Numbered from the stretch's first letter, positions 52,063 through 62,182 are shown. The stretch: 64,000 nt of DNA from Myxococcales bacterium (GCA_003151595.1 PLXW01000052.1:1-64000); one strand, 5' to 3'. Notes: a model not told the origin generated them from the sequence alone. Program-made: numbers and translations.

Positions 52063-53877
52063 CTAGAACCAGAGCTGGACCACGGCATAGGGGCCGATGC
52101 TCACTGTGTGCGTCGCCGCGCAGCTGGACATGGCGACGTTGCTCGTATTGTCGGTGCCGCCGGAGTCCCCCGCGAGCCACCACGCGCCGGTGCAGGTCGC
52201 GCAGCTCACGGCCCCGCACGTCTTGGCCCAGGTGCACCTGTTTGCCGGCGTGGTCCCGTTCATCCAGTTCTCGGAGAGGTCCGGGTCCGTGCCGCTTCCC
52301 CACTCGTAGTACATCGTCGAAGAGCCGATGCTCTCGCCCTTCACCCGAACATTCAGCTCTTCGTTGTAGCTCCCGTTGTTGACGGCGAGCACGGCGTAGT
52401 GGCCGTCACCGTTGCCGAACGCCAGAGAGTTGATATGCCCATCGCCGCCTCCGATGGACACCGGATAGAGGCCGTCTTTCTGGTTCATGGCTCCGTTTAC
52501 GATCCGGAGCGCCTCGCCCGTCGCCGTGTAATAGAGGTTCCAGGCGTAGCTCGTCGTGTCGACGGTCGCCGACGGGTCGGTGCTCCAGGAGTCATAGACG
52601 TCGGCGAGGTGGTGGTCTTTGGCGTCGATGGCTGCGAAATAGTCGCCATAAAGCTTCTGGAAGCCGACGCGGTAGATCCCCGCATAGGCGTACTGAAGCA
52701 GGGCCGACGCCGCCCACATGGCGTTGAATTGGCGGCCTCGGATGTACGTCGGGCTGCCGGGGTAGTGGAGGTCGGGGCGATCGATGTCGGTCGTGTTGCC
52801 CTCGACGCCCGAATTGAATTCAGTGACGTACACCTTTCGCCCGGCGGCGCCCTTGACGAGGTTGGAGGCCCACGGGTTGGCGTAGGTGTATAGGTAGCTC
52901 ATGAGGCACGACTCGATGCCAGGTATTGTGCTGCTGCCACTGAGCCCGCACGGGTAGCTGTGGACGGACACGGCGCTCACCCGGCCCTGATTGCTCCACC
53001 CGTTGTCTGCGTTCAGGAAGTCCAAGACTCCACTGCCTCCGTCGTCCCAGCTCGTGAACGGAGACGAGGTATCCTCCCAGTTGGTCGCGTTCAGCGGAAC
53101 GATGACGTCGTACGTGGTCCTCGGATCGTTGGCGACGATGGCGTCGACGTACGGTCGAACGAAAGACATGTAGCTAGCGCCGCTATGGGTCCAGGTGCTG
53201 CCGCTCTTGGTCGCCCAGTTGGAGGAGTGGGCGCTGACGTTGTCGGCGTAGGGCTCGTTGCCCAACTCGTAATCGCAGGTGACTCCGTTCGCGTAGCACC
53301 AGGCGGCTATCTGTCCCGCCGTCGTGCCCGTGTCGTTGGCCGTGTTGATGACGTAGACGACCGCTCCTGCCCCGACGGCGCGCGACAGCGACGCGTAGGT
53401 GCTCAAGCTCGGCTTCGGGCTCATCACGTCGAGAAAGTGGCCCCACTCGCCATACTGGTTGGTCTCGCCGCCGTACCACCAGCCACCGTACCAGCTCGAG
53501 ACATAGGCGCCCGTCGCATAGCTGTACGCTTCGCTCGGCGTCCCGGCGGGAATGCGGAGAAAAGCGGGAAGAAGGCCACGCACTTGCGACTGATAGGCGC
53601 CGAGCGTCGGGCTCATGGCGGAAATGATGTCCTCGGTCGCGAATCCAGAGAAACCGGACAGCGTACGGGACTTGGTCGGAATGACGTCGAGCGTAGTCGT
53701 CGAATGGGTCGTGAGCGCAGCGCAAGCCGGCGTCGAACCGGCCGTGACGGATTGGCCCTGGGCCCGGGACGCGAATTCGGAGTCCGCCGGAGTGCCGCAT
53801 GCAGCGACGCCGATGGATGCCATCATCAGTGATGCAGAAGACATGTTGAGTACTTCGAGGAGCGTCGAACGGTGCAT
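52063..53877 (-). CDS. Clan GH-A glycoside hydrolase lipoprotein
   Basis: A 604-residue lipoprotein (lipobox GVAAC). The barrel domain has WWYGGETNQYGEWGHFLD, CDYELGNEPYAD with probable acid/base Glu 208, and VYVTEFNSGVEG with probable nucleophile Glu 353, the NEP/TEF arrangement of clan A retaining hydrolases. The layout is closest to GH39/GH51/GH79-type enzymes. The C-terminal 150 residues form a beta domain with a Cys-rich insert (RCTWAKTCGAVSCATCTG). Substrate not assignable. AGGTGA six bases upstream supports the start at 53877. Confidence 0.78.
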   Translation of the reverse strand: MHRSTLLEVLNMSSASLMMASIGVAACGTPADSEFASRAQGQSVTAGSTPACAALTTHSTTTLDVIPTKSRTLSGFSGFATEDIISAMSPTLGAYQSQVRGLLPAFLRIPAGTPSEAYSYATGAYVSSWYGGWWYGGETNQYGEWGHFLDVMSPKPSLSTYASLSRAVGAGAVVYVINTANDTGTTAGQIAAWCYANGVTCDYELGNEPYADNVSAHSSNWATKSGSTWTHSGASYMSFVRPYVDAIVANDPRTTYDVIVPLNATNWEDTSSPFTSWDDGGSGVLDFLNADNGWSNQGRVSAVSVHSYPCGLSGSSTIPGIESCLMSYLYTYANPWASNLVKGAAGRKVYVTEFNSGVEGNTTDIDRPDLHYPGSPTYIRGRQFNAMWAASALLQYAYAGIYRVGFQKLYGDYFAAIDAKDHHLADVYDSWSTDPSATVDTTSYAWNLYYTATGEALRIVNGAMNQKDGLYPVSIGGGDGHINSLAFGNGDGHYAVLAVNNGSYNEELNVRVKGESIGSSTMYYEWGSGTDPDLSENWMNGTTPANRCTWAKTCGAVSCATCTGAWWLAGDSGGTDNTSNVAMSSCAATHTVSIGPYAVVQLWF

Positions 53878-54161
53878 TGAGCGTCACCTAGCACGCTCGT
53901 GGGAGCGCGCATTGGTTCGCGATGCCACCTCTCTGGCGCTCCGCGCACGTTGACGCAATTCCTGGATCGCGCTGTCACCGCATGTCACCGGAGGACGCCG
54001 CAAGCGGCACACGCTCTCCGCACGAACGCTCCGGATCGCGCAATCGATCCGGACGGCACGCGGATTGCGAAGGCGAGGCTCGTGACGTCCCGCCGCGACA
54101 CCCCGAGAGGCGTATCGCGGCGGGCCGTGACCCAACGAATGCCACAGGAGGAATGCAAGGC

Positions 54162-54956
54162 ATGAACGCGACCCTTCGCTGTCTCTTTCTCGTTTGCGGC
54201 CCCGCCGTTCTCGGCGTGATCCTCGCCCCGGCCCTCTCCGCCTGCTCCGGTGGCGCCGCCGAGTCGTCGAGCTCCGGTGAAGAAGCCCTCGCGGCTCCCG
54301 CTTTCGATCCTCCACCCGATTGGCTCGCACACTCGGTTGCGGGGGCGACCGTCGCCAGCGTCGACCCTCTGAACGTCGTCCTCTCGGCGCAATCCGACAC
54401 GACGATCGCGGCCGGATGGTTGCCACTCCTCGGCCATCTCGGCTGGAGCTCCGTACGAATCGGGTCGAGCGCGCTCGGTCTACTCGAAGGCAAATGCATC
54501 GATCCGGAGAACGCGAGCGTCCAGACCAAGGGTACGTACGTCGAGCAGCCAGTCTCGCTGCGCGCTGATGGCTGCGCCAACATCGCCGAGCCAGGCACCC
54601 CCGGCGGCCCCAAACACAACCACGCGCGCGGTTGGCTCCAGGCCAAGACAGGCGCCTGGTTCCTGGCTGTGAGCGAGGAGCACGTCTGCGTGGTCTCTTC
54701 GTTTCCGTTCTACGACCATTGCATCGACTCGAACGGGTTCAATCAGGGCCGCGAGGATCTGAAAGCGCAGACGCTGAGGGAAGCGAAGGCTCTCGGCTGG
54801 CAGGTGATGACCGAGGGAGTCTCGTGTCCCACCACGGTGACCGCCCCCGGCTGCGTGAGCTTCGAATACACGACCCGAGCGGCAGGTAAGGGCAGCGGTG
54901 GGGTCGCGTACGACGATCAGGTGCTAGTCGTCACGCTTCGACTCAAGTCGGGGTGA
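54162..54956 (+). CDS. Lipoprotein, LssY-C-like
   Basis: A 264-residue lipoprotein with lipobox LSAC. The mature part has DPLNVVLSAQSDTTIAAGWLPL, a KHNHARGWLQAKTGAWFLAV segment and YDHCIDSNGFNQGREDLKAQT. The order, GW, then HARGW, then a His/Asp/Arg-Asp block, resembles LssY C-terminal domains, but the match is by eye only. AGGAGG at 54146-54151 is ten bases from the ATG at 54162 and only one from that at 54153, so 54162 is preferred. Divergent from the hydrolase gene. Confidence 0.65.
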   Translation: MNATLRCLFLVCGPAVLGVILAPALSACSGGAAESSSSGEEALAAPAFDPPPDWLAHSVAGATVASVDPLNVVLSAQSDTTIAAGWLPLLGHLGWSSVRIGSSALGLLEGKCIDPENASVQTKGTYVEQPVSLRADGCANIAEPGTPGGPKHNHARGWLQAKTGAWFLAVSEEHVCVVSSFPFYDHCIDSNGFNQGREDLKAQTLREAKALGWQVMTEGVSCPTTVTAPGCVSFEYTTRAAGKGSGGVAYDDQVLVVTLRLKSG

Positions 54957-55016
54957 TTCGAGGACGAGATCCAGAGGAGCGCGGGCGAGCCCGCGCGCGC
55001 GTGCTAACTTCGAAGG

Positions 55017-55448
55017 GTGAGCCGCCGCTCGCTCCAGGTCCTCGGGTTCGTTCTCGCAGCGACGTCGTCGGCCTGCTTCGCAGACATCGGCGATGTCGTG
55101 AAAGGGAACGACGCAGGCGCGTCCCAGGGCAATTCGATCCCCGACGGGGCGCCCGGAGCCAGCAGCGGAGGTGGCAACGGTAACGGGAATGGCAACGGCA
55201 ACGGCCACGGCGTCGACGCCAGCATTTGCACGACCGCAGCGCCGTGCGTCTCGATCGCCTCGTCCTGTCTTCAGAAGCCCACGTGCATCTGCCTCTCGTC
55301 GGTCTGCGGGAGCGGCGGAACCACCTGCACGACGAGCAACACGTCGATCGACATGCTGTGCGGACAGGGGGGACTCGTTTGCCAGGGGAAGACCGACGGC
55401 AGCGGCATCGTGTGCGTGACCGGGACCGGCGACGTCTGCTGTCAGTGA
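55017..55448 (+). CDS. Small Cys-rich lipoprotein
   Basis: A 143-residue lipoprotein (GTG start; leader ends TSSAC). A Gly/Asn linker (GNGNGNGNGHG) encoded by 6-bp repeats (55170-55205) precedes a domain of about 70 residues with nine cysteines (CTTAAPCVSIASSC, CICLSSVC, DVCCQ). Function unknown. It lies 60 bp after the LssY-like lipoprotein gene on the same strand and converges with the PEGA/TPR gene. Confidence 0.65.
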   Translation: MSRRSLQVLGFVLAATSSACFADIGDVVKGNDAGASQGNSIPDGAPGASSGGGNGNGNGNGNGHGVDASICTTAAPCVSIASSCLQKPTCICLSSVCGSGGTTCTTSNTSIDMLCGQGGLVCQGKTDGSGIVCVTGTGDVCCQ

Positions 55449-55464
55449 GACTTCGCTCGCGCGC

Positions 55465-56421
55465 TCAGAAGCTTCCGCGAAGACTCACATTGCCCGGCCC
55501 AGCAACGACGCTCGCGCGCATGCCGGCGCTCGTGGAGGTCGCGCGGGGCGAGGGGGCGACCAGCAACAGCACGACCCCCGTCGCCCCTACGACCCCCGCA
55601 GCCGCCCACGCGACATTGGTCCACGCTCGCGCGCTGACGGCGCGATCGTGATCGCTCTGACTGGTGTCGCCCGTTCCGTCGAACGCATCGCGCGCGCTGA
55701 GCGTCGTCAGCCCCGAGTACACGGCCAGGCCTCCCAGAACGACCGCACCACCGACGCCGATCCAGCCGAGCGTGCGCAAAGGCGACGAGGAAGACGACGG
55801 CACCGGCGCAGCCACCGGCTCGATCGGGGTGAGGGGGCGCCCGACGACGGGCGGCGCGATGACGAGCGGCGCCATGTCGATCGCCAGCAACTGACCCGCG
55901 GCCGTCTGCACGTCGCGTGACTCCGTGTGACCGTCGCCATACGTCGCGTGCAGCGAATACGATCCGGGCGCGAGGTGAATCTGCGTCGGAAGCGAGCGCC
56001 CTTCGGCGTGCGCGATCGCGACGTGTGCGCCCACCGGTCCCGTGACGTCGAGTCTTCCCAGCTTCTTCTCGAGCGCGGCGATTCGCTCCGTGGCGTCGAC
56101 ACGCTGCGGCTCGCCGAGGTCCTTGGTCGCGAGCGCAGTTGCGTAGGCGTCGGCTGCGCGCGGCGCGTCGCCGCCTGCTTCCCACGCGATGCCCGCGTTG
56201 TAGATGCTCGCGCCGCGCGGATCTTCGCGAAACGCCCCTTCGAACATCTCGGCCGCCGCGCGATACGCGCCGCGCGCATACGCATCGGCCCCGGCGCGGT
56301 ACTGCTCGACCGCGTGCGCCGCGTCGGCGCGCGCGCACGGCGAGGCGCTGGCGACGATCCCGGAGAGGGATGCGCAGAGTAAGACTGGAACGAATCGGCG
56401 ACTACGATCGCGAAGGGTCAT
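55465..56421 (-). CDS. Exported TPR/PEGA-like membrane protein, coupled to a kinase
   Basis: A 318-residue protein with a signal peptide ending ARA, TPR-like helices (YRAGADAYARGAYRAAAEMFEGAFRED), a PEGA-like beta domain (RLDVTGPVGAHVAIAHAEGRSL, LAPGSYSLHATYGDGHTESRDV), and two membrane helices near residues 220 and 275. This layout is common next to myxobacterial Ser/Thr kinases. The start overlaps the kinase stop by four bases (56418-56421), so the two are translationally coupled and may act together. Confidence 0.75.
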   Translation of the reverse strand: MTLRDRSRRFVPVLLCASLSGIVASASPCARADAAHAVEQYRAGADAYARGAYRAAAEMFEGAFREDPRGASIYNAGIAWEAGGDAPRAADAYATALATKDLGEPQRVDATERIAALEKKLGRLDVTGPVGAHVAIAHAEGRSLPTQIHLAPGSYSLHATYGDGHTESRDVQTAAGQLLAIDMAPLVIAPPVVGRPLTPIEPVAAPVPSSSSSPLRTLGWIGVGGAVVLGGLAVYSGLTTLSARDAFDGTGDTSQSDHDRAVSARAWTNVAWAAAGVVGATGVVLLLVAPSPRATSTSAGMRASVVAGPGNVSLRGSF

Positions 56422-58007
56422 TCGTACGGGCTAGGAGCGAGGGCGCGAGATGACTTGTGACCGGAGAGGGAGGGTGACGCCGCCCGATCGCTCTTGGGCT
56501 CGCGCGCGGTCTTCTTGAGTGTCGCGCTGGCGGGGAGCGCGCGTGTGCTCTGCACCGCGAGCGATGACTGCGGCGGCGGCGCCGCCAGCGCGATCGGATC
56601 CGCAGCGGGCGCGGGAGCAATCGCCATCGCGACCGGGGGCGGCGGCTGCGGCGCCGTGAGCACCGCGGCGGTGACGTGGCGCGATTTCTCGAGACTCCAC
56701 GCGCCGAGCATCGCGAGCCCGATGCCGAGCACGACCGCGCCGAGCGCCGCGCGCCGAACCGGATTCGTCACCTTCTCGAGCATCGTTCGATCGTCGATCG
56801 GGAGATCGAAGACACGCGCCTCCGCGTCGTCCGTTCCGGCCGGCGGCGACGCGCGAAGCGTGTCGGTGTCGTCTTCGAGGCCCGATTTGAGGCGGCGAAT
56901 GGACGGCGAGATCACGCGTAGCTCGCGCGAGACTTCCATCCGCGAGATCCCGGTCTGCGGTTGCGACGTGATCGATTTCTCGGCGAGCGCATCCATCTGC
57001 TCGCGCAGCCGCAGGACCTCCTGCACCTGCGCTCGCCGCGTGTCGAGCTTCGCGCGGCTCGTCTCTCTCACGAACTCCGCGACCTCTTCGTGCGTCGCCA
57101 GACATCCGGCGTCGGCGCACGCGCGAGCGAGATCGTGCGCCAGGATCGCCACGCTCGCCGTGCGCTCGGTGACCTGCGGCACGAGCGCGCGCCCAACGAC
57201 CGCTTCGATCTCCGGCGTGACCTCGGGGTTCACGCTGCGAAGGAGCGGCGGGACCTCGCGAATCACGCGCAGGAGCGTGGCCATCCCTTCGCCACCTGCG
57301 TGCAGCCGCCGCCCAGCGAACAGCTCCCAGGCGACGGTCCCCGCGCTCCACACGTCGGCCCGCCGGTCGACGGGAATGCCCATCACCTGCTCGGGGGCCA
57401 TGTACGCGGCCTTCCCCTTGATCACTCCGGTCGACGTGTGCCCGACGCGATCCGCTGCTTTCGCGATCCCGAAATCGGCGAGCTGCGCGACGCCGTCGAC
57501 CCCGACGAGGATGTTGTGTGGCGTGAAATCGCGGTGCACTACCCCGAGCAGCGCGCCGTCGTCTCCGCGAAGCTCGTGCGCCGCGTGTACCCCCGCGAGC
57601 GCGTCGAGCAGGATGCGTGCGCCGATGGCTTTCGGCATCGGAGTCTTCGAGCGAAAGAGCTGCCCGAGCGTCGCCCCTTCGACGTACTCCATCACCAAGA
57701 ACAGCCCGAGCGGGTCTTCCCCGACGTCGAGGATCGAGACCACGTTTCGATGACGAATGCGCGAAGCGATCCGCGCCTCCTCCAGAGTGATGGCTCCCCA
57801 CTCTCCTTCTTCCGAGAGGTGCGCGTGCGTGAGCTTCAACGCTACTCGCCGCTCGAACCCGCGCGCGCCGATGCTGCGCGCCAGGTAGACCGTGGCCATC
57901 CCGCCGCTGGCGATTGGGAGCAGGATCTCGTAGCGGCCGATACGCGCCGGAACGACCCGCGCCTGCGCTGCCCGAAGGCTCGCCGCACTGTCAGCCATTC
58001 GCTTCAT
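56418..58007 (-). CDS. Ser/Thr protein kinase with one membrane helix
   Basis: A 529-residue kinase. The kinase domain spans about 25-300: IASGGMATVYLAR, Lys 58 (VALKLT), HRDFTPHN (158-165) and DFG 178-180, YMAPEQ. The Lys of the HRDxKxxN motif is replaced by Thr, a change seen in many myxobacterial kinases and tolerated in some. A 135-residue cytoplasmic linker (QVQEVLRLREQMDALAEK coiled-coil-like) leads to one membrane helix (ALGAVVLGIGLAMLGAW), then a Pro/Ala-rich tail. It overlaps the following PEGA-like gene by four bases and is divergent from the receptor kinase at 58216. Confidence 0.85.
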   Translation of the reverse strand: MKRMADSAASLRAAQARVVPARIGRYEILLPIASGGMATVYLARSIGARGFERRVALKLTHAHLSEEGEWGAITLEEARIASRIRHRNVVSILDVGEDPLGLFLVMEYVEGATLGQLFRSKTPMPKAIGARILLDALAGVHAAHELRGDDGALLGVVHRDFTPHNILVGVDGVAQLADFGIAKAADRVGHTSTGVIKGKAAYMAPEQVMGIPVDRRADVWSAGTVAWELFAGRRLHAGGEGMATLLRVIREVPPLLRSVNPEVTPEIEAVVGRALVPQVTERTASVAILAHDLARACADAGCLATHEEVAEFVRETSRAKLDTRRAQVQEVLRLREQMDALAEKSITSQPQTGISRMEVSRELRVISPSIRRLKSGLEDDTDTLRASPPAGTDDAEARVFDLPIDDRTMLEKVTNPVRRAALGAVVLGIGLAMLGAWSLEKSRHVTAAVLTAPQPPPPVAMAIAPAPAADPIALAAPPPQSSLAVQSTRALPASATLKKTAREPKSDRAASPSLSGHKSSRALAPSPYE

Positions 58008-58215
58008 GGTACGCGGCGATCCCCGGACCGTCGAGACGGCTAGGCCGTCTCTCGCATCCCTCACACGTGAGTCCACTGACCCACACGTGGCCGTCGCGTG
58101 GCGCGCACTTCAAGGACACTCCGCTGCAGCGTCGATCACGGTCAGCGAGGTCCGTCGGCGGCGGGTGGCCGAGGCGCTGCTCGAGGGCAGTAGGGACTGA
58201 GGTACTCTCGTCTCC

Positions 58216-60714
58216 GTGTCGAAGACGGGGGACACGTTCGACCGCTATGTCCTCGAGGCCGTGCTCGGCGAAGGGGGGATGGGGCGCGTCTATCGCGCGT
58301 TCGACCCGCGCCTCGGGCGTCGCGTCGCGCTGAAGGTGCTGGTGGTGGACGACGTGCGAGGCGATGCACGCCCCGACGCCGTCGCGCGCATGCAGCGTGA
58401 GGCTCGCGCGGCAGCCGCCTTCAGCCATCCGAACGTCGTCGCCATCTACGACGTGGGCGAGTTCGAGGGGGCACCGTTCATCGCCATGGAGCTCGTCACG
58501 GGCACGACGCTCAGCGCGTTCGTGGGCGACGCGAACGTGAGCGACACGCAGAAGCTCGCCTGGCTTCTCGACGTCGCGCGCGGGCTCGGCGCAGCGCATC
58601 GCGCGGGTCTCGTTCATCGCGACGTGAAGCCCGAGAACGTCATGATCACGACCGACGGGATCCTCAAGATCCTCGACTTCGGAATCGCCCGCCGCTCCGA
58701 CGGCGCTTCGCCCGAGAGCACCGGCCCGACGCTCGCGGCGCAGGTTCCGGCGATCACCGCCGCCGGTCTGATGATCGGCACGCCGCAATACATGGCGCCC
58801 GAGCAGCTTCGAGGCGACGCGCTGGACGGCCGGGCCGATCAGTTCGCGTGGGGAGTGATGGCGTGGCAGGTGCTTGCCGGCCGGCTTCCGTGGCCCGCGG
58901 GGGGCGGCGCGCAGTTGATCACGTCCGTGCTCACGCTCCCGGTTCCGGCGCTGAACGCGGTGAGGCCCTCGATGGATCCGCGGACGGCCGAGGCGATCGC
59001 GCGCGCTCTCTCGAAGCGACGCGAAGATCGCTTCGAGACGATGGAGTCGCTGCTCACGGCGATCGGCGGCGGTCACGAGACCCCGATCGTCGTTCGGAGC
59101 TCGCCCGACATGGGGCTGGAGTCGAGGACGAAGCAAGGGCTCGCGTCGACGCGACCGCCGGCGCTCGCCGTGGGGCACCGGTCGCGTGCGATGCGCGTCG
59201 CCGTCGTCGCAGGCGTCGCCGTCGCGGCGAGTGTCGCGGCGATGCCCTTCGCGAAGCGTTCCCACGATCCCGCCTCTGCGACCGCGAGGCCCGATGCGGC
59301 TGCGCGCTCCGGCTGCTCGACCAACGCCGAGTGCGCGCTCCAGAATGGCAAACCGTCGCTCTGCCGCAAGGACGACGGCGCATGCGTCGCGCTCGAACCC
59401 GAGGAGTGCAAAGCGTTCGCCGAGCCCGGCGATCTCGCGAGCGACGACACGCTGTGGATCGGCGCCCTCATCGGGAAGAACCCGTTTCCGAGCCCCAACA
59501 CGCGCGCGCTCGACCTCGCGCGTCACGAGATCTCGCGCGCCGGTGGGCTGCCGCCTCGTCACGGGAGCGATCGACGTCGCCCGCTCGGAATCGTCGCCTG
59601 CCGCTCGGCCCCCGACGAGGCCGCGGCGGCGAAGCGACTCGTCGAGCTGCACGTGCCGGTCGTCGTCGGAGCGGTGCGCAGCATGGAGGCGGTCGCCTCG
59701 GTCTTGCTCCCGCACGACGTCGCCGTCATCACGACGTCGCCCGACGAACGCCTGACGCGCGTTCAACCCCCCGAGGTTCATCCACGCCTCGTATGGCGCG
59801 GCTACCTAGCGTCTTCGGCGTTCGGAGCGGCCGTCGGCTCGTTCGTCACGGCGAGCATGTCGGGAGCGCTGGGCCCCTCCACCAAACCGGCAGTGGATGC
59901 GCGGCTGGAGATCGTGACCCGCCCGAACCAGGTGGATGCGCAGCTCACCGACGCCGTGATCTCGGCGGTCAAGCTCGGGGGCCGATCGGCTGGCGACTCG
60001 AGCGATGCCATCCAGCAGACCACGATCGATCCGGCGAGCTCGGAGCCGAGCGTTGCCGATGCCGAACGCATCGCACGCTTCGCGCCCAGCGCCATCGTCA
60101 TGGAGACGGACTTCTCGCCCTCGTGGCTCGAGACGCTCGAAGCCTCGTGGCCGAGCGCTCGACCCAGGCCGATCTACGTCTTCTTCACCAGCCTGGACGC
60201 ACAGGCGCTCGCTCCGTTCGTCGGCCACGACGCCACGAAGCGCCGCCGCTTCTTCTCGGTCGACACCCCCGCGAACACCGACGGCAACGTGAAGTTCGCG
60301 ATGCGCTTCAACGCCGCTTACGGCCCCGACTTCACGACGACGCCCGGCACCGCGCCGAGCGTGGAATACGATCCGGTCTACGTGGCGGCCCTCGCCATCG
60401 TCGCGGCGGGCGATCGCCCGCTCACCGGGCAAGCGGTGGCCGACGGGATCGCGCGGCTTGTCATGCCGGGCCCGACGATCGGCGTCGGCCCGGCGCGCCT
60501 GTACGAAGCGTTCGACGCGCTCAGCCGCGGTGACAGAATCGATCTCGCCGGCGCCGGTACGCCCCTCGATTTCGACGTCGCCACGGGCGAGAGCTCGCCG
60601 CGCACGGTCGTGTACTGCTTGAAGGAGACCCCGACAGGGATCGACGCCGTCGAGTCGGGCGTCGGGTACGAGGTCGCGTCGAGATCACTGACGGGCACGC
60701 TCCGATGTCCGTGA
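58216..60714 (+). CDS. Receptor Ser/Thr kinase fused to a type I periplasmic binding domain
   Basis: An 832-residue membrane receptor (GTG start). Kinase about 10-285: GEGGMGRVY, Lys 40, HRDVKPEN (134-141), DFG 154-156, YMAPEQ. One helix at about 326-344. A five-Cys stalk (367, 373, 383, 390, 398) leads to a type I solute-binding fold (ALIGKNPFPSPNTRALDLAR, VPVVVGAVRSMEAVASVLL, SVEYDPVYVAALAIVA) and a C-terminus SRSLTGTLRCP. The paralogue at 32410-34962 ends SRALRGTMRCP and has the same Cys spacing. A ligand similar in kind to branched-chain amino acids is plausible. It converges with the kinase gene at 60728, 13 bp apart. Confidence 0.92.
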   Translation: MSKTGDTFDRYVLEAVLGEGGMGRVYRAFDPRLGRRVALKVLVVDDVRGDARPDAVARMQREARAAAAFSHPNVVAIYDVGEFEGAPFIAMELVTGTTLSAFVGDANVSDTQKLAWLLDVARGLGAAHRAGLVHRDVKPENVMITTDGILKILDFGIARRSDGASPESTGPTLAAQVPAITAAGLMIGTPQYMAPEQLRGDALDGRADQFAWGVMAWQVLAGRLPWPAGGGAQLITSVLTLPVPALNAVRPSMDPRTAEAIARALSKRREDRFETMESLLTAIGGGHETPIVVRSSPDMGLESRTKQGLASTRPPALAVGHRSRAMRVAVVAGVAVAASVAAMPFAKRSHDPASATARPDAAARSGCSTNAECALQNGKPSLCRKDDGACVALEPEECKAFAEPGDLASDDTLWIGALIGKNPFPSPNTRALDLARHEISRAGGLPPRHGSDRRRPLGIVACRSAPDEAAAAKRLVELHVPVVVGAVRSMEAVASVLLPHDVAVITTSPDERLTRVQPPEVHPRLVWRGYLASSAFGAAVGSFVTASMSGALGPSTKPAVDARLEIVTRPNQVDAQLTDAVISAVKLGGRSAGDSSDAIQQTTIDPASSEPSVADAERIARFAPSAIVMETDFSPSWLETLEASWPSARPRPIYVFFTSLDAQALAPFVGHDATKRRRFFSVDTPANTDGNVKFAMRFNAAYGPDFTTTPGTAPSVEYDPVYVAALAIVAAGDRPLTGQAVADGIARLVMPGPTIGVGPARLYEAFDALSRGDRIDLAGAGTPLDFDVATGESSPRTVVYCLKETPTGIDAVESGVGYEVASRSLTGTLRCP

Positions 60715-60727
60715 GTGCGATCTCCGG

Positions 60728-62182
60728 TCAGCGCTTCACGCGCTTCTTGTGGTGCCTTTTCCGTACCGGTGGCGGCGCCTCCTTGTGTGTCGCGTGCCCG
60801 CCGGCCCTCCCGACGGCCACCGCGGCGCGCCCCGCATCGAACAGCACCTCCTCGTCGTCACCGCCATCGTCGTCGTCCTCTTCGGTGTCGGCGTCGGCGC
60901 TCGCGTCGGTGTCCTGGCCGAGCGCATCGATCGCGGCATCGGCTACGCTCGTCTCAGGGGCGGGCGCGTTTTGGTCATCGCGAGCCGCCGCGTCGGAGAG
61001 CGATGCGTCTCCAATTTCGAGCGCGACAGCGCGGGCCGACGACGGCATCGGCGGAGGAGCCATGACGCTGGCGCTCCCCCCGGTGCTCACGTGCGCAAAC
61101 AGCGGCGACCTCGCGACCAAGGTCGCCGCCGCCGCTCCCGCGCCCAGCGAGAGGATCACCAGCGCGAGGCGGCCGCCGCTCGACCGCGGGTGGCGCACGT
61201 CGTTCACGACGGGCGTCGGCGCCCTCGTCACCGCGGGAGCCACCTTCCCGACCGAGAGCTGAGTCGGCGCGAGCGCGATCGAGCTCGCCGGGTCCTCGTC
61301 GATCTCCGCGAGCGCCTCGCGCACCGCGGCCTGCATCGCGCGCGCGTCCTGCCAGCGATCGCCCTGCTCGAACGCGAGCGCGCGATCGACCACGAGGGCC
61401 GTGCGCGGGCTCACCCGAGGGACCACCGACCGGAGAGACGGCGCAGGGGTCGTCATCGCGCGGAGGAGCGACTCGGTCGGGCTCTCCGCTTCGTGCACGT
61501 GGCGTCCGGAGAGGACCGCGAAAACGATCGCCCCGACGGCGAAGATATCCGACCGTGCGTCGATGAGCTTCACCCGCCCGCGCGCCTGCTCCGGGGGCAT
61601 GTACTGCGGCGTCCCCATCATCACGCCCGTGTTGGTCGCGTCTTCGCCGCCGGGACGATCGAGCAGACGCGCGATCCCGAAGTCGAGCACCTTCACGGAG
61701 CCGTCCTTCATCAGGAAGACGTTGTCCGGCTTGAGATCGCGATGAACGATCCCCGCGGCGTGCGCCGCGGCGAGCACGTCGAGGAGCTGCTCGGCGATCC
61801 GGAGCGTGTCGGCGACGCCCATTCCCCCGGACTCCTGGTCCCTGCGCGAGGCGAGCGACTCGCCCTCGAGCAGCTCCATCACGAGGAAGATGTCCCCTCC
61901 GTCGACCCCGTCATCGAGGATCGCCACGGCGCCGGGGTGGCCGATCTTGTTCGCGAAGTACCCCTCGCGGAGGAAGCGCCGGCGGATGTCGGCGTTCGCG
62001 GCGAGCTCGGGGTGGAGGAGCTTCAGCGCGGCTTGCCGCAAGTTGTTCGTGTGCCTCGCCGCGTAGACGGCGGCCATCCCCCCGACGCCGAGCACTCGCT
62101 CGAGCCGCCATTTCCCGGCCACGACATCGCCGATGCGACGCTCGGCGAGCTCGGAGGAATCGGGAAAGGATGCGCTCGTCAT
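60728..62182 (-). CDS. Ser/Thr protein kinase with one membrane helix
   Basis: A 484-residue kinase. Kinase domain about 25-300: LGVGGMAAVYAAR, Lys 54, HRDLKPDN (147-154), DFG 167-169, QYMPPEQ. One membrane helix lies at about 338-358 (LALVILSLGAGAAAATLVA). The C-terminal 120 residues are very acidic (ADADTEEDDDDGGDDEE) and end with a His/Lys/Arg tail (KRHHKKRVKR). No sensor domain is seen. It is convergent with the receptor kinase, completing a three-kinase cluster. Confidence 0.87.
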   Translation of the reverse strand: MTSASFPDSSELAERRIGDVVAGKWRLERVLGVGGMAAVYAARHTNNLRQAALKLLHPELAANADIRRRFLREGYFANKIGHPGAVAILDDGVDGGDIFLVMELLEGESLASRRDQESGGMGVADTLRIAEQLLDVLAAAHAAGIVHRDLKPDNVFLMKDGSVKVLDFGIARLLDRPGGEDATNTGVMMGTPQYMPPEQARGRVKLIDARSDIFAVGAIVFAVLSGRHVHEAESPTESLLRAMTTPAPSLRSVVPRVSPRTALVVDRALAFEQGDRWQDARAMQAAVREALAEIDEDPASSIALAPTQLSVGKVAPAVTRAPTPVVNDVRHPRSSGGRLALVILSLGAGAAAATLVARSPLFAHVSTGGSASVMAPPPMPSSARAVALEIGDASLSDAAARDDQNAPAPETSVADAAIDALGQDTDASADADTEEDDDDGGDDEEVLFDAGRAAVAVGRAGGHATHKEAPPPVRKRHHKKRVKR

